This document shows, piece by piece, positions 11,494 through 21,802 of a DNA stretch of 64,000 bases. The stretch spans positions 380,476,718 to 380,540,717 of the forward strand of contig CM062290.1 in assembly GCA_031216915.1 (NCBI GenBank). The letters are read 5' to 3'. Made by a program: the position numbers and the translations under genes. The notes below the pieces were generated by a model, which made no database searches, was not told the origin of the DNA, and saw only the letters and a program-made list of their open reading frames with translations. Source of the stretch: Pictodentalium vernedei. Lineage: Eukaryota > Mollusca > Scaphopoda > Dentaliida > Dentaliidae. How positions within the stretch are numbered: the stretch's first letter is position 1; each line of letters starts with the position of its first letter.

Positions 11494-14400
11494 ATGAACC
11501 GACGGAAAATGTCTTCAACGCCGAGTCACCATTTGGTGAGGTATATTGAAGACAATGCAATACAAGTGAGAAGCTCGGTTTTTTTTAAAGAACTGACAGA
11601 CCCAATAAAGATAGGAGAATCTTACCTCATTCAGTGGAGAAGAGTGCACGAGGTTGCTGTTGGAAAGGTACGTGTTTTATTTTTAACCCTTTACTTACAT
11701 GTATGCCCAAAACAAGGAACTGAAAAATATCCGACAGGGTCGGCGAGAGTTAATGTCGATCATGGTAGGCCTGGAAATAACTACTGAACCTCCGCTTAGG
11801 TCAGGCCCGAAGCCAGCAGTAAATAAAACTCCGACATGGAGAGTGTGGGGCGCCCCTCCCCTGCCACCTCACCCACCTCTGCATGTCGGATAGCATCCTG
11901 GTGCGAAGGCCATTTCCGAATTGCCTAGCCCCGACGGGGGTGGTGGTGTAGTGGGGTGGTGGGGGTTCTCCCCTTCCCGATTTGTTTTTACAATTCAAGG
12001 CTCTGAGCGCTCCCACCAGTATCGGCCCTGGTTTAGGTTATGTGGGGCTTGTCATTTGTAAAATACGTGAACAAGCTATTTGATTATACGACATGTCGTT
12101 TATCTTTTCACAGAATTATCGCCAAAAATAAATAGCAAAATTTAACGCGCGATCTCGCCAAAATGAGATTGCAGGTAAGTTTTTGCTCTTTATTATTGTG
12201 ATAATTTTGTTGAAATGAAAGCAATTCCTACATGTAACTAATAATATACCCCCCCCCCCCCCTCCACCCGGACATACCTTTAACTATAAGTAGAAGGGGG
12301 CAACACAACCATTAAATTGGAATTGCCCTGAGACCCGGGACTATTGGCACTAAAAGGACAAAATGAGAAAAAAAGGTGAGGGCGGCCTGCAGCCATAGGG
12401 GGGATGAGCAAGAGCCCCCACCCAAAAATATCCCCCCCCCCCACACCTCTAAAAAAATACAGACAACATTTTTTAATTTGTATCCATTTTTCATTCACCT
12501 GCGCATTAACACAAAGCAGTACATTCGTCCAGTGGGTTGTGTGCACAGGAATAATAATTATTATATTTCCCTGTACTGATAATACCAGCTTCTGGTATCA
12601 ATCATTCGAAAGCTCGTTTCTTGTGTGTTCTCAATAAATGAGGTCGGGGTCAACTCGCCACTGGGTCAACTCGCCACCAGTACTTTTTCCGGGTCAAGTC
12701 GCCACATGTTAGCGGCGACTTGACCCACTTTTTGTGGCGAGTTGACTCACTTTTGATAAGTTTTTTTCCAATATTTTTCTACTTATTTTTAACATTTTTT
12801 TCCAAAAAATAAATTTGATTGTACTCACTGTTCACTCCGTGACCGTCCGGCAGTGATTTTCACATGAAAATGAATAAGAGAAGATACGTTTGGGTTTGTT
12901 TTTATTGCACAGATTGTTGAATCAGCTGCCGTTGAAAGGTGATGACGGCTCAATAAAAAGCTTGCGATATTTCTATAATCCTTATTTTTACAAATATGTG
13001 ACTAGTCAGGGCTTAAAGTTCGTCCGATATCGCGAGAATCTTAACTAGATTCTCGCGAAATATATTCGCGCGAATCCATATAGGCCAAAACATGAAATTC
13101 TGCAAACGCCAGCTGAATGTTGCTGGAGAGATCACGAAATAAGTTTCCACACATGGTTTACCACATGCTTCACATTTTCTTGAGTTTCGTATCAAATCAA
13201 GTCAGGGCTGCTAATAGCAGCCATGACTTGATTCGATACCAAACTCAAGGAAATGTGAATAGACAGTTTCTCATGATTATGTATCTTATGATACAAAACG
13301 ATCAGAGCGTAATTATGAATCAAAGACATCAGTCTTTCATAACGTGAATCCAAGAGTAAACTGACGCAAATCCACTGATCCCCCCAAAACGTTTTCCAAG
13401 TTTTCAATGTAACTGTCGATTTTCCCCCATTTATAAATAGAATATTTCACAGTTATAAGATTATGTGCTGGGAGGAATGCTAAAGGTATAAAAAAAATCG
13501 TCAAAATATGATATTTCCCTACTGTATACAGTGTGTAGTGTCAAACCTGTGTTATATATATTTCTTTTCTGGTGGCGAGTTGACCCGTGGACAGTTGACC
13601 CGTGGCGACTTGACCCGGTGGTGACTTGTCCCGGTGGCGAGTTGACCCATTCCCAATAAATGATACCATAAATTCATTTTACCAACATGAGAAAATGGAA
13701 GTCCTGCTGTTGTGACTTATCACACATTGAAATTCCACTGTTACGGCCACTCACCGAAGTTAATGTTCAAGAACTTAGTTTGTACATGCAGTCATTTTAT
13801 TTTGTAGGTTTTGGATTCAGGAAATAGTTCCGAGATGAGCAAACGTTATAGCGAGGTCATAAAGGAAAATCCACAAGGAGTTGCGTCACCAGAGCCACCA
13901 TCTTCGCCAAACCAGGCACCATCTGCATCAAGTACTCCATTAGATAAAACACCAACACCAGCAACAGAACAAAGACAAAGGCAAACTACCACAAAGACAA
14001 AAAACGTTAAAAAGGTAAAAAAAATATGTTACTACATGTAGATTCCTTTACAAATTGAACGTGTGACAGTGACATAGCTATTCCACTGTCTGGTCACTAA
14101 TCTTGTTGCAGCGACTGTCTGATCACCGGTTTTAATTACCCAACAATCAACTATAATTTATAATTTATTGCCACGATTTTAATAACCCAATAATCAACTA
14201 TAACCACCTGTAGTCACAGAAGCCACACCAATAGACTTGCTGGGGTCACTTGCATATCCATTTTTATTGGGACGTTGTGTCAAAATGAAAAAAATTATAT
14301 TATTTTTTGGGGTGTCATTTCATGTCGAAAATCGTTGCAAGCATTTTTTGTAATGATTAGGGATACAGTTTTCCACATTAAAATTGGTAGAAAAAAAAAT

Positions 14401-15736
14401 AAAATATAAAGGCTTGACCATTTTTCGATATTTCGCTTTTAATAAGTTGCAAATTGTTATTTTTTTCTTCCAAACCCCATCTTATGACCCTACTTATGGG
14501 TCATAAGATATGTTCTGGAAGAAAGAAAAATGAAAAAATAAAATAAAAAGGCTTGACCATTTTTCGATATTTCGCTTTTAATAAGTTCCAAAGTGTTATT
14601 TGTTTTTTCTTTTTTTTTTCCCCAAACATCTTATGACCATACTTAGGGGTCATAAGATGTGTTTTGGAAGAAAGAAAAATAAAATTTAAAGGCTTAACCA
14701 TTTTTCGATATTTCGCTTTTAATAAGTTCCAAAGTGTTATTTATTTTTTTATTTTTTTTTTCCAAACCCCATCTTATGACCCTACTTAGGGGTCATAAGA
14801 TATGTTTTGGAAGAAAAAAAAATAAAATTTAAAGGCTTAACCATTTTTCGATATTTCGCTTTTAATAAGTTCCAAAGTGTTATTTATTTTTTTATTTTTT
14901 TTTTCCAAACCCCATCTTATGACCCTACTTAGGGGTCATAAGATATGTTTTGGAAGAAAAAAAAATAAAAAAAAATATATAATATAAAGGCTTGACCATT
15001 TTTCGATATTTCGCTTTTAATAAGTTCCAAATTGTTATTTTTTTTCTTCCAAACCACATCTTATGACCCTACTTAGGGGTCATAAGATATGTTTTGGAAG
15101 AAAGAAAAATGAAAAAATAAAATAAAAAGGCTTGACCATTTTTCGATATTTCGCTTTTAATAAGTTCCAAAGTGTTATTTGTTTTTTCTTTTTTTCCCCA
15201 AAACATCTTATGACCCTACTTAGGGGTCATAAGATGTGTTTTGGAAAAAATAAAAAAAATAATAAAAAGCTTAACCATTTTTCGATATTTCGCTTTTAAT
15301 AAGCTCCAACGTGTTATTTATTTTTTCATTTTTTTTTCAAACATCTTATGACCCTACTTAGGGGTCATAAGATATGTTTTGGAAGAAAGAAAAGTGAAAA
15401 AATAAAATAAAAAGGCTTGACCATTTTTCTTCTTGCTAATACAATGACGTTATTTTTTTTTTTCAGAACAAAGCAGCAATTGTAGTTTCTGCTTCACCTG
15501 CAAAGCCTACAGCACATGTGATCCCAACAGAAAAGGTTGGCATGAACAACTCTGCTGCGGAAGTGGTGGTCCAAGGGCGGTATTGCCTCAGCGAGAAAGC
15601 TAAGGAGATATTGTCAAATGATACCACAAGTCCACCGACAGTACGTGTGGATCCTCCAGTTGACGACACACCCGTAGAGGTGGTAAACTCCTCAGTAGGG
15701 TCATCAGATGTGGTTTGGAAGAAAAAAAAGAAATAA
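11494..15736 (+). CDS. Candidate three-exon gene, 216 codons, unknown function
   Basis: Exons 11494-11667, 13808-14014 and 15467-15736 join in phase 0: 58 + 69 + 89 codons and a stop. Donors are AAG|gtacgt and AAG|gtaaaa; acceptors are ttttgtag| and tttttttcag|, so all four sites look good. Exon 1 starts MNRRKMSSTP and is β-rich, with HHLVRYIED and YLIQWRRVHEV. Exon 2 is a P/S/T-rich linker ending in a basic TKTKNVKK. Exon 3 carries AAEVVVQGRYCLSEKAKEIL and ends in lysines. I do not recognise the family; a small folded N-terminus plus disordered linker is reminiscent of chromatin-associated proteins (for example BEN-type), which is untested. The last ~14 codons lie in a palindromic repeat unit that recurs outside the gene at 15961, so alternative donors at 15680 or 15683 could lead to a different end. 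No promoter or poly(A) site is assigned. Confidence 0.5.
11740..12010. other. Unassigned GC-richer segment in intron 1
   Basis: Locally GC-rich (GGGCGCCCCTCCCCTGCC, GGGGGTGGTGGTGTAGTGGG) compared with its surroundings, suggesting a separate repeat of unknown type. Confidence 0.3.
12642..13653. mobile_element. Non-autonomous Mutator-like element with 10 bp target duplication
   Basis: Flanked by CAATAAATGA at 12632-12641 and 13654-13663. Ends are built from repeated GGGTCAACTCGCCAC units: two or three at the left and four at the right in inverse orientation (GTGGCGAGTTGACCC, GTGGCGACTTGACCC). The interior has an inverted repeat at 13167-13257 (GACTTGATTCGATACC type) and no transposase. A 10 bp duplication with repeated termini fits the Mutator superfamily. 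It lies inside intron 1 of the candidate gene. Confidence 0.75.
14390..15430. repeat. Tandem array, ~140 bp period, palindromic units
   Basis: Units begin GGCTTGACCATTTTTCGATA at about 14411, 14550, 14691, 14833, 14989, 15129, 15268 and 15413 (partial), with periods 139-156 bp. Each unit contains a hairpin with arms like CTTATGACCCTACT and AGGGGTCATAAGATATG between poly-T and poly-A stretches. The array fills most of intron 2 of the candidate gene. Its arms resemble the family A arm GGGGTCATAACCTATG. Confidence 0.85.
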
Positions 15737-16110
15737 TCAGCACTTGGGAACTTCTTAAAAGCAAAATGTCGAAAAATGTTCGATCATTTTTTTTTTCCAA
15801 AACATATATTATGACCCCTGAGTAGGGTCATAAGATGTGTTTTGGAAAAAAATATGAAAAACTAAATAAATTTGGGGAACCTGTTAGCAACAAAATATTG
15901 AAAAATGCTCGAGCATTTTTTTCATTTTTTTTTCTTCCAAAACATATCTTATGACCTCACAGTAGGGTCATCAGATGTGGTTTGGAAGAAAAAAAAAGAA
16001 ATAATTAACATTTGGGAACTTTTTAAAAGCAAAATATCGAAAAATGTTCGATCATTTTTTTTTTTTCATTTTTTTTCTTCCAAAACATATATTATGACCC
16101 CTAAAATATG
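15690..16110. repeat. Second palindrome array, ~135 bp period
   Basis: Units contain TCGAAAAATGTTCGATCA-type palindromes at about 15768, 15896 and 16037, plus CCAAAACATATATTATGACC hairpins. The first unit overlaps the end of exon 3; the stretch at 15694-15735 recurs almost identically at 15961-16003. Confidence 0.8.
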
Positions 16111-16488
16111 AATGTTGATTTTTGTGTACGACGATTTTTTTCAGTTGTATGAGGTAAAGTGGTCAATGTCTTTTCACAGAATATTAGTCAATATTCTGAC
16201 TGTTTTGGTAAATATTTATGTATATGTAACATTGCTTGCTTTTATAAATTGTGATTTCTCATTTTGCTTCAACTTTTTTCCATAACATTATCAAACCACT
16301 GTACTGTTATATTTTTAGAAATGTAAACAGTTTATTCTTGTTAAACAGAAATTTTCAGAGCTCTGTCAAACGATAATAAATTTGTTAAATTTTTAGTTAT
16401 ATTATGGGAAGAATTTTCTGCTTGAAATTTCATTACTTCTTCATCACTTTTGAGAATTAAATGTTAATGTACATGTACACGAGAATAT
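16111..16488. other. Unassigned AT-rich DNA
   Basis: No gene seen. A pyrimidine tract followed by CAG at 16135-16143 could be an acceptor, but no exon beyond it is supported. Confidence 0.3.
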
Positions 16489-17130
16489 TCAGTATTTTGT
16501 CGCCCCTCCACGCTCTTCAATGACACAAGGCATAACCTTGAATAAATGGTTGATGTAGTTATTGCAGTCATGTGGGGTTAACGCTGACCAGTAGTCTTTT
16601 ATGCCCTGAATTAACTCTTCTTTCACTTTTGGCTTTACCGTTTTCCTCAGATAGTACTTCATGCCCGCCCAGATGTTCTCGATTGGATTCATATCTGGGG
16701 ATTCTGGAGGTGATTTCCAATGATTAATGCCTTGAGCTGCCATAAATTCTAGAGTTGATTTACTAGTGTGCTTAGGGTCGTTGTCTTTGAACAGACGATG
16801 ACCCTCAGATCCTTGAAAGTACATTTCAGCAGCCGGAATGAAATAATTCTGGAGAATTAATTGATAGAAATCACTATCCATGATGCCCGTGAAAATGGCT
16901 AATTTTGTGGCACCTTTTCGTGAAATGCCACCCCATACATGCACTGAATACGGATGTTTTGGTTTTGGGATGAAAGAAGCAGGTTCTCCTCTTTTTCTGT
17001 AACTCTTACTCAGACTGCTTTGCATCCTAACCGTACACTCATCCGTAAAAATAACATTGTCGAACTCTTCTTGTGTTTCAATGCACTTTTTGGCAAAGTC
17101 AAACCTTTTTTTCGAATATTGTAGGGCCAA
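16489..17130 (-). pseudogene. Tc1-type transposase, catalytic domain only (DD34E)
   Basis: About 213 codons open. The sequence runs from FDFAKK through NVIFTDECTV (first Asp, residue 30), VHVWGGISRKGA, FKDNDPKHTS (second Asp, residue 116) and PDMNPIENIW (Glu, residue 151), with 34 residues between the second Asp and the Glu. All three catalytic residues of the IS630/Tc1/mariner DDE domain are therefore kept. The N-terminal helix-turn-helix DNA-binding domain is missing: the frame has a TGA two codons upstream of LALQYSKK, and no HTH is seen in the next 300 bases. The C-terminus (EERGGATKY) looks complete. It could be the source of the surrounding large element or an independent relic; matching termini next to it were not found. 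Confidence 0.85.
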
Positions 17131-17901
17131 TGGTCAGCATTTATTTTTCTCCTTTGAAAACGGAAAAATAACACTACTAATAAAAAATAACCCCAATTAC
17201 GCAAAATAAACACACTAATCACGAGAGCTACTAATAAAATAATTACCGACAGTAGCAAACAGAAGGGATCAAACAAACGAATTAAAACACGTGGTTAATT
17301 GACTTTACTTAATCCAATTACCAGAGGACCATGGCAAATCAGTGACTGGCCAAAGTTTTATTATGGAAAGGGAATATCGGTGTTTTAAGTTTTAAATTGT
17401 GTTTTGTCTTTTCATATTGGCTGAGTAAATAGCAACTGTAATATCTATCTTGACAATTAACAAATACAGACGTGATATCTATCGTTGATATTCAATGATT
17501 GGTAACCGACAAAATTCCTCTTTTTTTATTATTTTAAACAACCAAGAAATAAAGTTCACGTTTATGTACATGTATATGTATCCTGGTAAAAAGAATCAAG
17601 CATAAAATAATTTTCCCCGACCCCATCTGTGGGAGGTGGCACCTCCGCGCCGACCAAGGCACCTGAAGCAGCATACAGGCCTTACAATCGAAAAGAGCAA
17701 AGTGACATAGACAGCTTTTCGGTGACCGGGGTTCACGCCAACATAGGCGTATGTTTCAGGGAGGCTTGAGGACTGCAGTTCCCCTCCAGTCGGGGCAAAT
17801 ACATTTTTTTCGGCCAGTTTTTATGATTGTTTCGGGCAAGTTTGACTGACCTACTCACTTGGGCAGTTTTATCTTCAATAAAGGATTATGTCCCATCAGT
17901 T
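17131..17901. other. Unassigned DNA
   Basis: Upstream side of the transposase fragment. No HTH domain or clear terminal repeat seen. The part from 17610 is GC-richer and unassigned. Confidence 0.3.
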
Positions 17902-18001
17902 CTAACTTGGATACAAAGTCTGTAATATAATGTTTTGGTGTAGTACGTCCCACAGGTCGTACCACACCAAAAAAGTATATTACGGACTTCAGGTCCATGT
18001 T
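17902..18001. repeat. Hairpin of about 100 bp
   Basis: GTCTGTAATATAATGTTTTG and GTGTAGTACG pair with CGTACCACAC and a TATATTACGGAC block around the loop TCCCACAGGT. Confidence 0.6.
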
Positions 18002-18519
18002 CGTACATATACCTGTAATACCGTCTTATCAGATTGATATCGCATCTGAGGGTTGTAGACACGCCAGCGTAACAGTTTGTTCTAGCTAATTACAGACATA
18101 AACAGGCCGTTAGCTACAACTGTGGAAGGGGAACACCTCCTCCCACACCCAAACCCACCCAAGGACCACTTCACTCAATAATGCTCGCAGCATCACTTTT
18201 CGGAAAAATATTTGAGACCCCCCCCCCCCCCCGAAAAGGTGTCCCGTACGCCTAAGCAAGCCCAAATTTTGTGACTCTGTTTGGTCGGAAATTTTGTGGT
18301 GTGCCCCCCCCCCACTCCCTCCAACTCACACACAAAACGCCCATATTTTTATGCTATTACACGTATAGGCATAAATTCGCCTAGAATGGTCCCAATAATT
18401 TTCCTACGGGACTGCACATTATCTTCCCAGTGTCTACGCCACTGACACCGAATGATCACACTGACTTGGTTGTGATATTGTCTGAACACGACTCAATTGA
18501 TGCATGTGCTCGGGTATCA
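18002..18519. other. Unassigned DNA with two poly-C runs
   Basis: C-runs at about 18219-18232 and 18305-18312. No gene recognised. Confidence 0.3.
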
Positions 18520-18719
18520 TGAACGACGAGTTTCGCTTATGTAAACGAACTTAAACGAATAAAACGTTTACTTAAACGAAGGTAAACGAAACATATTCGT
18601 TTACAAACGCACTGAAAACGAAAAACGCCGTTATATTTCGTTTAGAAACGCAATGCCAAACGGAACCGTAAACGCCGTTATTTTGCGTTTACATGTACAA
18701 GTTATTTCCGTTGGTACTG
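18520..18719. repeat. Right subterminal motif region
   Basis: Mirrors the left end: TAAACGAACTTAAACGAA, AAACGTTTACTTAAACGAA, AAACGCCGTTATATTTCG and AAACGCCGTTATTTTGCG before the terminal repeat. Confidence 0.7.
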
Positions 18720-18746
18720 TAGACGATTTGTTGGGTAAAGGGTTAA
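18720..18746. mobile_element. Family B element, right terminus
   Basis: GACGATTTGTTGGGTAAAGG then GTTAA with TTAA at 18743-18746; completes the element starting at 10249. Confidence 0.8.
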
Positions 18747-19132
18747 TGCGACTTCATTCTAGTCACAGGTATACATGCACAGATATTCCACAGTGCTACT
18801 GTTATAGATATTCCAGTCAATATGTATTTTATTCACCTTGAAAACATCACGATATTAATACAATTGGTGGACCTGCGCGGCGTAATCATAACAACACAGC
18901 TGTGATGAGTCTCCATTTATGATTATTTAGTAAACAAACATGTTAAATAGTATTGGTAAAGTCATCAACATTTCGTTAAATCAACTGAGAAACATTTCTC
19001 ACGTTGATTCAAAAAATGATTGTTTATTGTATTTTTAGATTCAATCGGATGGAATATGCCAGTTGGTCAGAAAATCGTACCATAGGTTCACTTTTACGAC
19101 CTACTGAAATATTCCAGACGATTAAATTAAAA
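18747..19132. repeat. Family G copy 2, right part
   Basis: CACAGGTATACATGCAC, GTTATAGATATTCC, GATATTAATACAATTGGTGG and the hairpin at 19051-19116 (GCCAGTTGGTCAGAAAATCG) align with copy 1 in the same order. It continues at 19493-19600 after a SINE (GACTAGACTTGTTCCATGCC). Confidence 0.6.
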
Positions 19133-19492
19133 TGGGGGCGTGGTGGCTCAGTAGGTAGAGGTGCAGGCTACGAGCCGAGAGGTCCTCGGTTCGAATCCAA
19201 CCTGTGGAAGTCGCGTTGTGTCCTTGGGCAAGACACTTCACCCCCATTACCAACGTTAGGGTGCGGTTGCGTTGGTAAATAAGGCGTGCTGCACGTCGAT
19301 GGCGCACTTGTCTTCAGCCAATGCTAACCCTGCCTGTGTGGAGTTAGTTTTTTGGGGAGCTGACAGTTGCTCGCCATTGCTCGGTGGTCCTCTCCGGGTA
19401 TTCGGACTTCCTTTACCCGTTAAACTGTCGTGGTCATGATTGGCGATTATAAAGAAATATGTGACCTTAAACACCAATAAAAAAAATAAATA
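19133..19492 (+). mobile_element. tRNA-headed SINE
   Basis: Head GGGGGCGTGGTGGCTCAG, B box GGTTCGAATCCA, body to TGTGACCTTAAACACC and an A-rich tail. Inserted in family G copy 2. Confidence 0.85.
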
Positions 19493-19735
19493 AATTGGAC
19501 CGGAACACGTGAGATTGATTATTTAATGACTAGACTTGTTCCATGCCGTTGAATCCCCGGCAGTAAATCACATATGAGTGAGTACATCAAATATATATGG
19601 TAAACGGAATGAGATAGGACGCCAAATAGCAAGCGCCATCGCTTCCGACTAAATTCCCAAATGATAAATATCCATTTAGTAATTCTGGCACAATGTCATA
19701 GTGGTCAAATAACAAACTGCGTCGCTCCCGACCAG

Positions 19736-19979
19736 TTAACCCTTTACCCAACAAATCGCCCGCGATCGCGTAATATGCAAATTCAGCAGCTGAAAAAATA
19801 TTATTTTTCGAAACATTTCAAAAAAACCATATCATGTGACACCTCTTTGGAACAAGCTCGTCGAGCTCGTTCCAAAGAGGGGTCACATGATATGGTTTTG
19901 TTGAATGTTTTGTAAAACCTTTAAAAACGATATTTAAAATAATAAATTTTGAAATCGTCTGAGTTGGGTAAAGGGTTAA
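19736..19979. mobile_element. Family B element
   Basis: TTAA at both ends. Arms matched as CTTT/AAAG around AGCTCGTCGAGCTCG; right terminus GAGTTGGGTAAAGGGTTAA. Confidence 0.85.
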
Positions 19980-20107
19980 CCAAATGATGAATATCCGTTC
20001 AGTAACCTTTGAAGATAAGTGATTCTAACACGATGTCACAGTGATCACACAAGACACGTATTTTATTGGAGGGAGATACACGACCATGATGTGTTCCCGG
20101 TCAAGGT

Positions 20108-20485
20108 ATATTTATTTATTTATTTATTTATTTATTGATGTTTAAGGTCACATATTTATGCACAATGGCTAATCATGACCGTGACAGTTTTACAGGTGGA
20201 GGAAGCCGGAGTACCCGGAGAGAACCACCGAGCAACGACAAGCAGCTGCCAGCTCCCCAACATCCTAACTCCACACTGCAGCACACGCAGGGTTAGATTG
20301 GTTAAAGACATGCGTACCATCGACGTGCAGTACGCCTTAGTACACGGCGTCATCGTGCCCCCACATGGGCAGTGGGGGTGAAGTGTCTTGCCCAAGGACA
20401 CAACGCGGTTGCCACAGGTGTGATTCGAACCGAGGACCTCTCGGCTTGCAGCCTGCACCTCTACCTACTGAGCCACCGCGCCCCC
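20108..20485 (-). mobile_element. Full-length tRNA-headed SINE with 13 bp target duplication
   Basis: Flanked by TCCCGGTCAAGGT at 20095-20107 and 20486-20498. TTTA tail at the left, tRNA-like head (complement of GGTAGAGGTGCAGG) at the right. This sets the unit length at 378 bp. Confidence 0.9.
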
Positions 20486-20498
20486 TCCCGGTCAAGGT

Positions 20499-21387
20499 CA
20501 TTTTACAATTGAACACTCTCTCTTAGATTGTACTAATTTTAATGATATCGTGTACAAGAACTATTTTACACGGCGAATTCTCATCAGATTCTCTGTTCTC
20601 CGAGGAAGCGAGGAAATCAACCTTTTCAATCAGTTTTAATGATTTCTTTTAACGAAATCTCATCTTCAAACGTTTTCTGATCATCGGGTTGGTTAACAGA
20701 GAATTCATTCTGCTGTTTTTTCAGGTCACACTACTGCCATCGCTATTTATCTCACTGCTATTACAATCTACATTTTTCATAATATTTTAGGACCTTGATA
20801 GTTTATTCCATGAAAGTTCAGAGCCATCAAATGGCAGGATCTATATTCGTCACTTCTGTTATATCGATTAAGAACTTCACTCAGGAACGATTTGCAAATC
20901 TTTAGTTTGAAAACCCATTTTACCAATTTTGATATTAAACTCTAAAAACCTCATTTTAAGTCTTTCGTTGGGATGGTTGGTACAGCTGTGATCAATGACC
21001 GTTTAGGTGTCGTTTTTCATTCAAATTCACAGTGATAACATTTGTATCTGAAATAAAAATCACAGAGAAATTACATTTTATCATAAGACTCATCCGTTTT
21101 GTTCACTTTAAAACATTTGATATTTTGTTTTCATATTAATCAGTGATAAATAAAGCCTTCCGTCATTTTCGTTGGTCAGTTTTAAAACTAGACAATTTGA
21201 TTGGCTGAACAAAATAAAACTGGGCCACATTTTCATAATTTGCATAATTTGAGATGGGAGCTTTCATTGGTTAATTTTAAAACTGGACAATTTGATTGGC
21301 TAAACATAATACAACTGGGTGACATTTGCATAATTTCAGTAGGGAGAATTTACGCTATCTTCCTACTTAGGGTGGGTTATATTGTAA
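20499..21387. other. Unassigned DNA with a 94 bp direct duplication
   Basis: TTTTAAAACT followed by GACAATTTGATTGGCT occurs at about 21179 and 21273. No gene seen. Confidence 0.4.
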
Positions 21388-21606
21388 TAATCTTTTACCT
21401 ACAAGAAAAACGCCATTCATTTTTCTTATATTTTCACTGTTTGCTTCCAAAACATAGGTTATGACCCCTCATTGGAACGAGCTCGACGAGCTCGTTCCAA
21501 TGAGGGGTCATAACCTATGTTTTGGAACCGACAAATGAAAATTTGTCGTTATATGAGGATGTTTTTTCCAAGTGCCGTGTGCAACTCAAGTTAGGTGATG
21601 GGTTAA
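21388..21606. mobile_element. Family A element, left end decayed
   Basis: Arms CATT/AATG matched around GAGCTCGACGAGCTC; the right end GTGATGGGTTAA has TTAA at 21603-21606. The arms read ATGTTTTGGAA, closer to the array units at 14390-15430. Confidence 0.7.
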
Positions 21607-21659
21607 AAAGTCATACTTAGTGGCTAATTTGTGCGTGTGTGTGTCATATGATAAACAGA

Positions 21660-21802
21660 ATATGAAATGAGTGTTTTTCTCGTATAATATTTATGAAACT
21701 CGTCCGAATTTTCCGTTCGGGCTCTCCAGAGGCTCGCCAAAACGGAAAATTCCTGGACTCGTTTCATAAATATTATGTGAGAAAAACACTCATTTCATAT
21801 CC
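21660..21802. repeat. Long hairpin
   Basis: ATATGAAATGAGTGTTTTTC pairs with GAAAAACACTCATTTCATAT, and ATAATATTTATGAAACTCGT with its near complement. Inner arms are ATTTTCCGTT and AACGGAAAAT. Confidence 0.75.

Larger units (their letters stand above)
10491..18719. mobile_element. 8,229 bp TA-flanked composite element with 27 bp inverted termini
   Basis: The left end CAGTACCAACGGAAATAAC continues to 10517, and its exact reverse complement ends at 18719. Both ends are flanked by TA (10489-10490, 18720-18721). Removing the element plus one TA rejoins the two parts of a family B element with the length expected from other B copies. Both subterminal regions are packed with AAACG/CGTTT motifs. Contents: a candidate spliced gene (11494-15736), a Mutator-like insert (12642-13653), palindrome arrays (14390-16110), a Tc1-type transposase fragment on the minus strand (16489-17130) and a hairpin (17902-18001). 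TA flanks and CAGT ends point to Tc1/mariner-type transposition, but the size is unusual for that group, so the superfamily is left open. Confidence 0.8.

Noticed and set aside
13811..14041. Stand-alone short gene starting within exon 2
   Set aside because: A good acceptor at 13806-13807 and donor at 14015 with matching phase make it an internal exon.
14390..16110. CRISPR array
   Set aside because: The repeats are long, tandem without unique spacers of constant length, and the surroundings are clearly eukaryotic; no cas genes.
16135..16160. Further micro-exon of the candidate gene (pyrimidine tract, CAG, TTGTATGAG, GTAAAG)
   Set aside because: Only nine bases; nothing downstream supports continuation, and exon 3 already has a stop.
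17010..17276. Membrane protein frame next to the Tc1 fragment
   Set aside because: Hydrophobic frame over AT-rich DNA; its last part is the transposase sequence read in another frame.
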